Assembly: GCA_035532835.1 (NCBI GenBank)
Contig: DATKQG010000104.1
Location: forward strand, 1 to 34,690
Direction of reading: 5' to 3'
From: Candidatus Dormiibacterota bacterium
GTDB lineage: Bacteria; Vulcanimicrobiota; Vulcanimicrobiia; Vulcanimicrobiales; Vulcanimicrobiaceae
Length of the DNA: 34,690 bases
The notes beneath the pieces are model-generated. The model saw only the letters and a program-made list of their open reading frames with translations, ran no database searches and had not been told where the DNA came from. Both the position numbers and the translations under genes were made by a program. Each line of letters begins with the position of its first letter. Within the stretch, counting starts at the first letter, position 1. This document shows, in pieces, positions 24,141 to 32,438 of this stretch.

Positions 24141-26639
24141 ATGTCGATGTGGGAACCGTTCACCGAGCGCGCGAGACGCAGCATCGTTCTCGCTCAAGAA
24201 GAAGCGCAGCGTTTGGGGAACAATTATATCGGTACCGAGCACATTCTGCTCGGCATCATTTCCGAAGGCGAGAGCCTCGCCGCTAAGGTTCTCGAATCGC
24301 TCGGCGTCAATCTAGCCAAAGTTCGCCAGGAAGTTGAGGCGATCGTCGGACGTGGTGGCCAAACCGTCCAGCAAGAGATGGTTTTTACGCCGCGCGCGAA
24401 GCGCGTCATCGAACTGGCCTTCGAAGAGGCTCGTCAACTCAACCATAATTACATCGGCACGGAGCATCTGCTGCTGGGCCTGATTCGCGAAGGCGAAGGC
24501 GTTGCGGCGCGCGTGCTCACCAATCTCGGCGTGGATCCCGCCAAGGTGCGCGTGCAGACGACCTCGCTGTTGGGAGCCGAAGGGCAGCCGCCCGCGCCCA
24601 AGGGTAAGAGCAAGACGCCGACGCTGGACGCATACGGTCGCGATCTCACGACGCTTGCGCGCGAGAATAAGCTCGACCCTGTGATCGGCCGCAATAACGA
24701 AATCGAGCGCGTCATCCAAATTTTGGCGCGTCGCACGAAGAATAATCCCGCGTTAATCGGCGAACCCGGCGTCGGTAAGACGGCTATTGCCGAGGGCTTG
24801 GCGCAGCGCGTCATCAAGGGCGAGATTCCGGAGCCGTTGCGCGACAAGCGCGTGATCACGCTCGATCTCGCAGGTTTGGTCGCCGGTACGAAATATCGCG
24901 GCGAGTTCGAAGAACGCATGAAGCGCGTCATGGACGAGATCCGCGGCGCTGCGGGCGAGATCATTCTGTTCATCGATGAGTTGCACACGCTGGTCGGCGC
25001 CGGCGCGGCCGAAGGGGCGATCGACGCCAGCAACATCATCAAGCCGGCGCTCGCGCGCGGCGAACTGCAATGCATCGGCGCGACTACGCTCAACGAATTC
25101 CGCAAGCATATCGAGAAAGACTCCGCCCTCGAGCGGCGTTTCCAGCCCGTGATGGTCGGCGAGCCCTCGATCGACGAAACGATCGAGATCTTGCGCGGTC
25201 TGCGCGACCGTTACGAAGCGCACCACAAGGTGCAGATTACCGATGGCGCGTTATCCGCCGCGGCCAAGCTTTCCGATCGCTATATCACCGATCGCTTTTT
25301 GCCCGATAAAGCCGTCGATCTGATCGACGAAGCGGGCTCGCGCGTGCGCCTACAGGCGACATTGCCGCCGCAAGCGATTCGCGATATCGATACGCAGCTA
25401 CGTAAGGTCGTGGCCGAGAAAGAAGCGGTCGTCAAAAATCAGGAGTTCGATCGTGCCGCTTCGATTCGCGATCGCGAAGAGAAGCTGCGTCTCGAACGCG
25501 CGACGCTCGAACAGGCCTGGCAAGAGAAGAAAAAGGCCCAAGCCGAAAACATCCTGCAAGTAACCGAAGAGAGCATTGCGGAGATCGTCGCGGCATGGAC
25601 CAAGATTCCCGTCAGCCGCCTCGCGCAAGCCGAAACCGAGAAACTTCTGAATATGAAGGTCTCGTTACATAAGCGCGTCGTCGGCCAAGAGGAAGCGATC
25701 GAGGTCATCACCCGTGCGATCCGCCGTTCGCGCGCCGGATTGAAGAACCCGAGCCGGCCGATCGGATCGTTCCTGTTCTTCGGCCCAACCGGCGTCGGCA
25801 AGACCGAAGTCGCTCGGAGCGTCGCGGAGTTTCTCTTCGACGATGACGAATCGATGATTCGCATCGATATGTCGGAGTACATGGAGAAGTACTCGGTTTC
25901 GCGCTTGATCGGCGCGCCTCCGGGATACGTCGGCTATGAAGAGGGCGGGCAGCTTACCGAAGCGGTGCGTCGTCGCCCATACTCCGTCGTGCTGCTGGAC
26001 GAGATCGAAAAAGCCCATCCCGACGTCTTCAACCTGCTGCTGCAGATGCTCGACGACGGCCGTTTGACCGATTCGCAAGGGCGGCAAGTCGACTTCAAAA
26101 ACTGCGTGATCATCATGACCTCGAACGTCGGTGCCACCGGCATGCAGACGACGTCCGATATCGGCTTCCGCCCGCAGAAAGCCTCGGAAGACGATGAAGC
26201 CAAGGCGTACGAGCGGATGAAGACCAAGGTGTTGGAAGAGGTCAAGCACACCTTCCGCCCCGAGTTTCTCAATCGCGTCGACGAACTCGTCGTCTTCCAT
26301 CAACTCACGCGCGAGCAGATCGAACAGATCGTCGGGCTCGAGCTCGAGAAAGTAATGCGCGAAGTGCGGGCTCAAGAGATGGAGCTCAAGGTGACCGAAG
26401 CCGCGAAGGCCCTGCTGGCCAAGAAAGGCTGGGATCCGCAGTACGGAGCGCGTCCGTTACGCCGGGCGATTCAGCGAAGCGTCGAGGACGAACTCGCGGA
26501 AGAAATGCTCAAGGGGACGTTCGGATCCGGCGACCATATTCTGGCCGACGTCGACGAGAACGACCCGGAGAAGCTCAAATTCCAGAAGATCCCCTCGGTC
26601 GAGCCTCCGACCGCGGCAGCCGAAGCCGCTCACGTGTAA
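24141..26639 (+). CDS. clpC: ATP-dependent Clp protease ATP-binding subunit ClpC
   Basis: The 832 aa protein is a Hsp100 unfoldase that feeds proteins to ClpP. Two Clp-N repeats stand at the N-terminus (about 5-68 and 80-143; [12 protein letters not shown] and [13 protein letters not shown]). AAA domain 1 has Walker A GEPGVGKT at 207-214 and Walker B FIDE at 277-280. A UVR-type coiled-coil insert follows at about 424-460 ([24 protein letters not shown]), which marks ClpC rather than ClpA or ClpB. AAA domain 2 has GPTGVGKT at 548-555 and [11 protein letters not shown]. An IGF tripeptide in the D2 insert can serve as the ClpP-binding loop. An A/G-rich ribosome binding site (AAAGGAAGAG) precedes the ATG. 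No clpP, mcsA or mcsB is in the window. Confidence 0.97.
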   Translation: MSMWEPFTERARRSIVLAQEEAQRLGNNYIGTEHILLGIISEGESLAAKVLESLGVNLAKVRQEVEAIVGRGGQTVQQEMVFTPRAKRVIELAFEEARQLNHNYIGTEHLLLGLIREGEGVAARVLTNLGVDPAKVRVQTTSLLGAEGQPPAPKGKSKTPTLDAYGRDLTTLARENKLDPVIGRNNEIERVIQILARRTKNNPALIGEPGVGKTAIAEGLAQRVIKGEIPEPLRDKRVITLDLAGLVAGTKYRGEFEERMKRVMDEIRGAAGEIILFIDELHTLVGAGAAEGAIDASNIIKPALARGELQCIGATTLNEFRKHIEKDSALERRFQPVMVGEPSIDETIEILRGLRDRYEAHHKVQITDGALSAAAKLSDRYITDRFLPDKAVDLIDEAGSRVRLQATLPPQAIRDIDTQLRKVVAEKEAVVKNQEFDRAASIRDREEKLRLERATLEQAWQEKKKAQAENILQVTEESIAEIVAAWTKIPVSRLAQAETEKLLNMKVSLHKRVVGQEEAIEVITRAIRRSRAGLKNPSRPIGSFLFFGPTGVGKTEVARSVAEFLFDDDESMIRIDMSEYMEKYSVSRLIGAPPGYVGYEEGGQLTEAVRRRPYSVVLLDEIEKAHPDVFNLLLQMLDDGRLTDSQGRQVDFKNCVIIMTSNVGATGMQTTSDIGFRPQKASEDDEAKAYERMKTKVLEEVKHTFRPEFLNRVDELVVFHQLTREQIEQIVGLELEKVMREVRAQEMELKVTEAAKALLAKKGWDPQYGARPLRRAIQRSVEDELAEEMLKGTFGSGDHILADVDENDPEKLKFQKIPSVEPPTAAAEAAHV

Positions 26640-26643
26640 AAAG

Positions 26644-26679
26644 TGAAACGCCCCAGGAGAAAGCTCCCGGGGCGTTTCA
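26644..26679 (+). terminator. Hairpin terminator after clpC
   Basis: Immediately after the clpC stop there is an 11-bp perfect stem, TGAAACGCCCC (26644-26654) pairing with GGGGCGTTTCA (26669-26679). The 14-base loop can itself form a 4-bp stem (GGAG/CTCC). The A-rich 5' flank and the GTTTC on the 3' arm fit an intrinsic terminator, although a long T-run is missing. It sits between clpC and the next gene (start 26692), so it probably separates the two transcription units. Confidence 0.75.
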
Positions 26680-26691
26680 TCGTACGGGCGT

Positions 26692-27669
26692 ATGGATGCA
26701 ACGGGCGTCGTCGTAGGGAAATTCGATCCGCCGCATCGTGGCCACTCGTTGGTCATAGACGTGGCCCGCTCGCAGGTCGATCGTTTGACCGTGCTGGTGT
26801 GGGAGTATGCGGAGCAGACGATCGACGTCCGGACGCGTGCGCGATGGCTGAGCGAGATTCACCCCGACGTGACGATACGGATCGTCACGGACGTGCCGGA
26901 GGCAGTCGATGCGCGGAGCTGGGGCAGCCACGCAGCTGCGTTCCTGGACGAACCGGCGAACGTGTTCTTCTCCTCGGAGCCTTACGGGGAAGAGTTGGCC
27001 CGCCAACTCGGTGCGCGCGCGTTCAACGTCGATCGCGACCGCGTCTGGGTACCGTGCACGAGTACGATGATCCGTCGCGCGCCGCTGGAGAATTTGGAGT
27101 GGCTCGCACCCGTGGTTCGCGCGCACTACGTCAAACGCGTCTGCGTGATCGGCTCCGAATCGACCGGCAAAACAACGCTCTGCCAGCGGCTCGCGACGCA
27201 TTTCCAAACCAATTGGGTGCCGGAGTACGGCCGCGAGTATTCGCTCGCGAAGCAGCGTCGCGGGTTGCTTGGCAAATGGCGCTCGGATGAGTTCTACCAT
27301 ATCGCGCGCGAGCAGCAGCGCTGGGAAGACGAGGCGGCGCGGCGCGCCAATCGCGTGCTGATCTGCGATACCGACGCGCTCGCTACGCGTATCTGGCACG
27401 AACGCTATCTGGGGATGGAACCGCCGACGTGGCCGTTGCCCCCCTCGCGGATAGCCTGTTACCTGGTGCCTTATCCCGACGTACCGTTCGTGCCCGACGA
27501 AATTCGCGACGGCGAACACACGCGGTTTTGGATGTACGAGCGATTCATCGCCGAGTTCGAACGAACTAACCGGCCCTATCGCGTGCTGCGCGGCCCATGG
27601 GACGAACGCTTCGACGAAGCCGTGGCGTGCATCGACGCGTTACTCGCGCAAGGCGCGCCGGCGCGCTAG
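26692..27669 (+). CDS. nadR: NadR-like bifunctional NMN adenylyltransferase / nicotinamide riboside kinase
   Basis: The 325 aa protein has two domains. Residues 1-145 are a nucleotidyltransferase of the NMNAT type, with GKFDPPHRGH at 9-18 and the STMIR motif at 124-128; it makes NAD from NMN and ATP. Residues 148-320 are a P-loop kinase with Walker A GSESTGKT at 154-161, which phosphorylates nicotinamide riboside. This is the layout of NadR, but the N-terminal helix-turn-helix repressor domain of the enterobacterial protein (about 410 aa) is absent, so it should be an enzyme only. It follows the clpC terminator and ends 3 bases from the convergent MaoC gene. No PnuC-type transporter is next to it. 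Confidence 0.9.
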   Translation: MDATGVVVGKFDPPHRGHSLVIDVARSQVDRLTVLVWEYAEQTIDVRTRARWLSEIHPDVTIRIVTDVPEAVDARSWGSHAAAFLDEPANVFFSSEPYGEELARQLGARAFNVDRDRVWVPCTSTMIRRAPLENLEWLAPVVRAHYVKRVCVIGSESTGKTTLCQRLATHFQTNWVPEYGREYSLAKQRRGLLGKWRSDEFYHIAREQQRWEDEAARRANRVLICDTDALATRIWHERYLGMEPPTWPLPPSRIACYLVPYPDVPFVPDEIRDGEHTRFWMYERFIAEFERTNRPYRVLRGPWDERFDEAVACIDALLAQGAPAR

Positions 27670-27672
27670 CGG

Positions 27673-28125
27673 CTAGGACCCCTCGCGATAGTTCAGGACG
27701 AGGTTGGCGATCTGCGACATGACGACAAGATCGTCCTGATTGCGCGTGAGCAAGCGAACGCGCAACGTGCCGCGCCGTTTATTACCCGGCCATGGCTGCC
27801 GGTCGATCACCTCACCGCGTACCCGCAACGTATCGCCGGGAACGACGGGAGCGAGCCAACGAAGATCGTCGATGCCGGTGCCGACGATGCCGGTGGTGCG
27901 TAGAACGCCGCTTTCGACAACCAGCCGCATCGTGACCGCGGCAGTCTGCCATCCGCTGCTGACGAGGCGTTTGAAGAAGCTCGCCTGCGCGGCTTCGGCG
28001 TCCAGATGGAACGGTTGCGGATCGTAGGCCCGTGCGAAGGCCAGGCTCTCGTCCAGAGAGATCGTATGCGCGGCCGTCTCGAAGGTTTCGCCGACCGCAA
28101 AATCCTCGAAGTAGCGATCGATCAC
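27673..28125 (-). CDS. MaoC-like hydratase/dehydratase
   Basis: The 150 aa protein is a hotdog-fold MaoC-type protein. The hydratase motif is AFARAYDPQPFHLDAEAAQAS at about 30-50, with Asp and His in D-P-Q-P-F-H placed as in (R)-specific enoyl-CoA hydratases. The LAPVVPGDTLRVRGEVIDRQ strand pair is also typical. The GTG start overlaps the mtnC stop (GTGA, 28122-28125), so it is the fourth gene of the methionine-salvage operon. A known role for a MaoC protein in methionine salvage does not come to mind; it may handle an unrelated acyl-CoA or an operon by-product. It ends 3 bases from the convergent nadR stop. Confidence 0.85.
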   Translation of the reverse strand: MIDRYFEDFAVGETFETAAHTISLDESLAFARAYDPQPFHLDAEAAQASFFKRLVSSGWQTAAVTMRLVVESGVLRTTGIVGTGIDDLRWLAPVVPGDTLRVRGEVIDRQPWPGNKRRGTLRVRLLTRNQDDLVVMSQIANLVLNYREGS

Positions 28126-28823
28126 GCCGGCAGCACCTTGAGCGCATCGAAACTCGTTTCGGAGCGATGGCTTGGGCTGGGCTGCGTTCCGTCTTGCGGC
28201 CGTGCGAGCTGTACCGTCTGCATGCCCGCATCGCGCGCGGCGTGCAATTCGAACGCGTTATCCGAGAAGAAGACGATCCGTTCGGGCCGAACGGCGATCT
28301 CGGAAGCGATACGCGCGTACGAAGCGGCATCGCGTTTTCCGCCGATCGTCGTGTCGAAGAAACCGGAGAAAAGCGGCAACAAGTCTCCCGCGCTGCTGTG
28401 CCCGAAGAGCAGCTTCTGGGCCGGTACGGAGCCCGATGAATAGACGTACAGCAGAACGCCGTTCGTGTGAAAGCGTTGGAGCGCTTGGACGGCATCGTCA
28501 TAGAGATGCCCGCGAATGCCGCTGGAAATGAAGCCCTCCTCCCAAATGCGGCCTTGTATGGCCTTGAGCGCCGTCACCTTGCGGTCTTCGTCCGACCACG
28601 CATGCAACGCCCGCAGGATGGCGGGGAGATCGCCGGCGGAAGCTCCGGCTTCGCGAGCGGCGTCATCGAGCAACGCGCGCATCTCCGGCTCGTTCGCGTG
28701 CAATGCGACGTATTCGTCGAGGCGTTCCTTTGCGTACGGAAAGAGCGTATCCCGAACGAACGCGATCGAGCCGACGGTTCCTTCAATATCGATCAGCGCG
28801 ACGTCGGCCCGCAGGACGCTCAC
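28122..28823 (-). CDS. mtnC: Enolase-phosphatase E1 (acireductone synthase) MtnC
   Basis: The 233 aa protein is a HAD-family enzyme that enolises and dephosphorylates 2,3-diketo-5-methylthiopentyl-1-phosphate to acireductone. The nucleophile motif is DIEGT at 12-16. Further family segments are TALKAIQGRIWEEGFISSGIRGHLYDD, the YVYSSGSVPAQKLLFGHSSAGDLLPLFSGFFDTTIGGK stretch and the acidic motif FFSDN. I start it at the GTG at 28823, which makes a four-base overlap with the mtnD stop; the longer frame runs through mtnD in another frame. Length fits the family (about 225-260 aa). Confidence 0.93.
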   Translation of the reverse strand: MSVLRADVALIDIEGTVGSIAFVRDTLFPYAKERLDEYVALHANEPEMRALLDDAAREAGASAGDLPAILRALHAWSDEDRKVTALKAIQGRIWEEGFISSGIRGHLYDDAVQALQRFHTNGVLLYVYSSGSVPAQKLLFGHSSAGDLLPLFSGFFDTTIGGKRDAASYARIASEIAVRPERIVFFSDNAFELHAARDAGMQTVQLARPQDGTQPSPSHRSETSFDALKVLPA

Positions 28824-29380
28824 GAGTCGAGCTTTGGAAACGCTTGCGCGATCGGGCTCCCGGTAAAATTCGCCACCCAACCGTCGGGATTGACGAAGAG
28901 CCGGATCGCGGTGAACTCGGGGTCCGGCCCCATGTCGAACCAATGCGTGGTCCCGGCGGGGACGCTGATAAGGTCGCCGCGGACGCAGATCGTTTGATAG
29001 ACGCGCGACCCGACGTGCAAATAAAACGCGCCGCGGCCCTCGACGAAGAACCGGACTTCGTCCTCGCTGTGGCGGTGCTCGTCGAGAAACTTCTTGCGGA
29101 TCGGATCGGTATTCGGCGTACCGCGCTCGAGCCGGATGACATCGACCGACCGGTAACCGCACTCGTTCTGCAAGCGCTCGATCGACGAGCGGTATGCCTC
29201 GACGACCGCGGCTTGATCTGCGCCCGGCGCCAAGTGCGCGTCGGCGGCCCATCGCTCGAAGCGCACGCCGATGGAGGCCAGCTCCTGCGCGATGCGCGAG
29301 CCGTCGCCGGTCTGGAGCAGGGGCACGTGCGGATTCGTTTCGTCGAATACTCGCAGCAGGGTGGTCAGCGTGGTGGTCAT
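28820..29380 (-). CDS. mtnD: Acireductone dioxygenase MtnD
   Basis: The 186 aa cupin protein oxidises acireductone to 2-keto-4-methylthiobutyrate and formate when it binds iron. The metal ligands are visible as His102, His104 and Glu108 in EHRHSEDEVRFFVEG and His146 in PAGTTHWFDMG. The ATG at 29380 overlaps the mtnB stop (ATGA, 29377-29380); a ten-residue longer start would run inside mtnB. With nickel in the site the family can make the off-pathway products methylthiopropionate and carbon monoxide, so the metal matters, but this is not readable from sequence. Confidence 0.95.
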   Translation of the reverse strand: MTTTLTTLLRVFDETNPHVPLLQTGDGSRIAQELASIGVRFERWAADAHLAPGADQAAVVEAYRSSIERLQNECGYRSVDVIRLERGTPNTDPIRKKFLDEHRHSEDEVRFFVEGRGAFYLHVGSRVYQTICVRGDLISVPAGTTHWFDMGPDPEFTAIRLFVNPDGWVANFTGSPIAQAFPKLDS

Positions 29381-29997
29381 GCGCGGATCCTCCGTTCCTC
29401 GAGCGCGCAACGCAACAGAAACTCTAAGCCCTCTAGATGGCGTTTGGCATCCGCCATGGTTGCACCCCAGGCATATAAGCCATGGCCCGCGAGCAGATAG
29501 CCCGGCACGGGAGCGTGGCCGCCGATCGACGCTTCGATGCGTTCGGCCAGCTCGCGCGTATTCTGCGCGTTAGAGAAAATGGGCACCCGGATGGCGCCTT
29601 CGTGGGTCGAGATGCCCGAAAGCGCTTTCTGCATCTCGTAGCCTTCAACGGTGACGGCGCCTTGCGCGAGGTCGAGCCGCGAGAGCACGGTCGCCGCAAC
29701 GGTGTGCACGTGTACGATGGCGCCGACGGCGAGGCCGGAACGGTAACGCGCGACGTGTAGGGGCGTCTCGGCTGAGACGCCGGCCGGCAGTGGGCCCTCG
29801 AGGCTTACGACCGCGATATCACGTGCCGTCAGGAGACCCTTGTCGGCTCCGGAGCGCGTGATCGCGATCGTTGCGTCGTCGATCCGCCGCGAAAAATTGC
29901 CGCTCGTCGCCGGCACCCAGCCCATGCTCGCGGCGAACCGGCCGATCCCGGCCACGTCGGCAAGCGTCTGGGCGGGAAGCTCGCGCTCATCAATCAT
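29377..29997 (-). CDS. mtnB: Methylthioribulose-1-phosphate dehydratase MtnB
   Basis: The 206 aa protein is a class II aldolase/adducin-fold dehydratase of methionine salvage. The motifs are ATSGNFS at 30-36, the phosphate-binding SGADKG at 49-54, Glu77, the zinc-binding HVHT with His96 and His98, and GHGLYAWG near 170. It is the first gene of a likely mtnB-mtnD-mtnC-maoC operon on the minus strand, divergent from the exported protein at 30084. A TATGCT hexamer 18-23 bases before the start codon on the minus strand could be a -10 box. The pathway's mtnA and mtnP (or mtnN and mtnK) are not in the window. Confidence 0.94.
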   Translation of the reverse strand: MIDERELPAQTLADVAGIGRFAASMGWVPATSGNFSRRIDDATIAITRSGADKGLLTARDIAVVSLEGPLPAGVSAETPLHVARYRSGLAVGAIVHVHTVAATVLSRLDLAQGAVTVEGYEMQKALSGISTHEGAIRVPIFSNAQNTRELAERIEASIGGHAPVPGYLLAGHGLYAWGATMADAKRHLEGLEFLLRCALEERRIRA

Positions 29998-30083
29998 CGC
30001 AGACTACTGTAGCATACTCCCGCCATGCGGCGACCGTCCGCTTGCCGGGAGGCAATCGCCGGCGGCGCGCGTACTTCGGCCGC

Positions 30084-31922
30084 ATGAAGATGCGAGCATA
30101 CGCTTTCGCGGTCGCTTTCATCGTGCTGCTCGGTGTTGCCGGGCGTGCCGTGCCGACGAACGCCTCGTTCGATCTGCTGGGTGCGAGCCTGCACGTCGTC
30201 GTGGTTCGTCGCGGCGTGACCCTCCCGGCGAATCGCGTACCGTTCCTAAAACCCGGCGACACGATTCGCATCTCGTTTCCGAAAGGCGTGCAGATGAGCA
30301 CGTCGCCGCGCTGGCATCTGGTGGTCGCGAATATGTACGACGATTATCTGCAGCACCCGCCGACCTTTCCCATTGCCGATGCGGATTTGAGCGCAAAACC
30401 CCCGGGCTACGTGTGGAGCGTCACCTATCGCGGGAAGGCGACGCCGATTTTTTTCCTGGTTCCGGAGAACGGCAGCCGGTACGGGCACGGCATTCCCGCG
30501 GCTCGCAACGCGATCTCCGCCCTGAGCGACCGCGCTGCGTTAGCGCGTGCTGCGCTCTTCTCCGCAAGCGCAGCCGCCAAGGCCTCCACGCTGCAAACCT
30601 TCTTGCATTCTTTGGCGACGATTCGCCCGGCCGATCTCACCGACGGCCGTGCCCGCATCGCGTCGGCGACGCAGTCGCTTTTCGGTTACGATTTGAGCAG
30701 CGCACCCTGTTTCGATCCGAGCGTGGCGCAGAGCACGCAAACGGCTTGCGCGGCGCAGGCCATCGTCTCGAGCTATCAGATGCCCACCGGCGCGAACGTG
30801 ACGACGGCCCTCGGAAGCCAGCTCTCGGTGAACGCGGCAACGTACGGCATGCTGATCGGCGCGCTCTACCAGTTGCTTGCAAAGCGCCGCGCCGAGGCGA
30901 ACTACACCTTCGTGCCGGGTGCGTTAAAACCGACTGCCGCCGCAACCGACGTGTACGTGCGCGAACGTCTTGAGTACGACCCGTCCGGAGCGAAGCCGTC
31001 GACGATCGTCTATTTTCAAATCGGCGCGCAAGGCGATAAAGCGGACGAACCCTCGTTCGGTGAAGCTCCCGCCATGCCGGTATGCCTTTCGTCGTCAAGG
31101 TTCAACGCGGCGATACCGTTTTCGGGCCTTCCGGTGTACTTTCGCGCGCATCGCGTAACCTTCGATGCGCGCAAGCACGCGTTTTCGGTACCGGCCACCT
31201 ACGATCCGATTGCCGGATACAGCGCTACGCTGACCGATGCGCAGCGTACGCTGCTCGCACGCGGTGCGACCGCGTCGATCACGAGCGAGTGGGGATTCGA
31301 CGCGTTGACGTCGCCTCCGATCCAAGTGGTGGAACCGCACGCCGCGGCATGGGCGCTGCAGCGTGCCAAAGGCGCCCCTCTGGTCGCGGGCCGGCATGCG
31401 GAGACGTTGACGTTTACCGACGGCGCAAGCGCGATGGGCGCCTGCGCGAAGTCCGTTATCGTGCGTGACGGACTCGGGCACGCGCTTGCCGTCTCGGGCA
31501 TGAAGCGTACCCGCGATACGGTAGCCGTAAACGTCGACGCCACAGCTGCCGGCGGGGGGAGCGGCAGCGCCCTCGTCGCGGAAGCGGACGGTATCGATTC
31601 CGCGCCGATACCGATGACGATCCTGCCCGCAATGCCGTCGGTCGCCAGCGCGGTTGCCTACCTCCCGGAGGGGCTGCTCGTGTTGAGCGGCACGGGCTTG
31701 AAGTACATCAACACCGTGACCCTGCAAAACACCGGAATCGTGTTTGCAAACGGTTCGCCTCAGGCGAACGGGGACTGGGCGTTTACCTCAACAACCGCTC
31801 CGACCGCCTATCAACCGATGTGGGAGCACGAAACGATGTCGGTGCTCTTCACCCTGCAGCCTCCCGACGCACGGACTAACGCCGTTGAGGCCGACGTACG
31901 CTATGCTCCCCCTCCAACGTAG
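30084..31922 (+). CDS. Large exported hypothetical protein, 612 aa
   Basis: I do not recognise a family over the whole length. The ATG at 30084 gives a good signal peptide (MKMRAYAFAVAFIVLLG, cleavage near residue 27). The mature protein has a short beta-rich N-terminal part (VVVRRGVTLPANRVPFLKPGDTIRISFPKG), a helical Ala-rich middle (about 145-215), and then several beta-sandwich-like stretches. The last 100 residues (AVAYLPEGLLVLSGTGLKYINTVTLQNTGIVF) have an IPT/TIG-like flavour, with weak support. Two Cys lie close together in SSAPCFDPSVAQSTQTACAAQ. It is the first of three genes that may code for envelope or surface functions. Confidence 0.75.
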   Translation: MKMRAYAFAVAFIVLLGVAGRAVPTNASFDLLGASLHVVVVRRGVTLPANRVPFLKPGDTIRISFPKGVQMSTSPRWHLVVANMYDDYLQHPPTFPIADADLSAKPPGYVWSVTYRGKATPIFFLVPENGSRYGHGIPAARNAISALSDRAALARAALFSASAAAKASTLQTFLHSLATIRPADLTDGRARIASATQSLFGYDLSSAPCFDPSVAQSTQTACAAQAIVSSYQMPTGANVTTALGSQLSVNAATYGMLIGALYQLLAKRRAEANYTFVPGALKPTAAATDVYVRERLEYDPSGAKPSTIVYFQIGAQGDKADEPSFGEAPAMPVCLSSSRFNAAIPFSGLPVYFRAHRVTFDARKHAFSVPATYDPIAGYSATLTDAQRTLLARGATASITSEWGFDALTSPPIQVVEPHAAAWALQRAKGAPLVAGRHAETLTFTDGASAMGACAKSVIVRDGLGHALAVSGMKRTRDTVAVNVDATAAGGGSGSALVAEADGIDSAPIPMTILPAMPSVASAVAYLPEGLLVLSGTGLKYINTVTLQNTGIVFANGSPQANGDWAFTSTTAPTAYQPMWEHETMSVLFTLQPPDARTNAVEADVRYAPPPT

Positions 31923-31939
31923 GCCCAACGGCGGATTTC

Positions 31940-31968
31940 TTGCCGCGAGTTCGGTCGCGTGATAGGCT
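31940..31968 (+). promoter_or_regulatory. Possible sigma70-type promoter before the DUF4870-like gene
   Basis: TTGCCG (31940-31945) and TAGGCT (31963-31968) are spaced by 17 bases and could be -35 and -10 elements, each with a few mismatches to consensus. Two palindromes follow at 31984-31997 and 32001-32010. This is weak pattern evidence only; the preceding gene could also be co-transcribed. Confidence 0.25.
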
Positions 31969-31983
31969 GAAGAATATGGCGGG

Positions 31984-32010
31984 ACGCCGGCCGGCGTTCG
32001 CTCTGCAGAG
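31984..32010. repeat. Two adjacent palindromes before the DUF4870-like gene
   Basis: A perfect 14-base palindrome ACGCCGGCCGGCGT (31984-31997) and a perfect 10-base palindrome CTCTGCAGAG (32001-32010) lie 20-47 bases before the ATG at 32031. They may be operator sites or mRNA hairpins just upstream of a strong ribosome binding site. Function is not shown. Confidence 0.5.
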
Positions 32011-32030
32011 TGGTGCTTAGGAGGATCCAG

Positions 32031-32402
32031 ATGGCCTCTCAACCTACGCAAGACACCCCGTTCGGACTCGATCAGAATGTTGCCGCGGGCCTTGCCTATC
32101 TCTTGGGCCCTGTAGGCGGCATCGTGATGATCGCCGGCGGCGGCACCAACCATTTCGTGAAATGGGCGGCCGCGCAGTCCATCACGCTGTGGGCAACTGC
32201 GGTAGTGCTGCGGATTGCGCTGAGCATCGTGGGCTCGATCCTGCACTTCTTGATCCTCATCATCTTCCCGGTCATCATGCTGGTCGGATTGCTCATGTTC
32301 GCTGCATGGCTGTGGACCTCGATTACGGCATTCCAGGGCAAAGAGGTGCGCGTACCGATCGTTGCGGACCTGACCACGCGTTTATTCGCTTCGATACTTT
32401 AG
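32031..32402 (+). CDS. Small DUF4870-like membrane protein
   Basis: The 123 aa protein has a polar N-terminus, then about three membrane helices: QNVAAGLAYLLGPVGGIVMIAGG, AAQSITLWATAVVLRIALSIVGS and HFLILIIFPVIMLVGLLMFAAW. Then comes a short tail with FQGKEVRVPIVADL. The FVKWAAAQSI segment between helices 1 and 2 (HaaQsi type) is typical of DUF4870/YedF-like small membrane proteins of unknown function. A strong ribosome binding site (TAGGAGGA) sits about 6 bases before the ATG. It lies between two exported proteins and may sit in the inner membrane with them. Confidence 0.75.
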   Translation: MASQPTQDTPFGLDQNVAAGLAYLLGPVGGIVMIAGGGTNHFVKWAAAQSITLWATAVVLRIALSIVGSILHFLILIIFPVIMLVGLLMFAAWLWTSITAFQGKEVRVPIVADLTTRLFASIL

Positions 32403-32438
32403 CAAGACCGACTCCTCGCGATCGCGTAAGAAGCCCCG

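Noticed and set aside
29998-30083. SAM riboswitch ahead of mtnB
   Set aside because: Only 86 bases separate the divergent genes, and no riboswitch core is visible.
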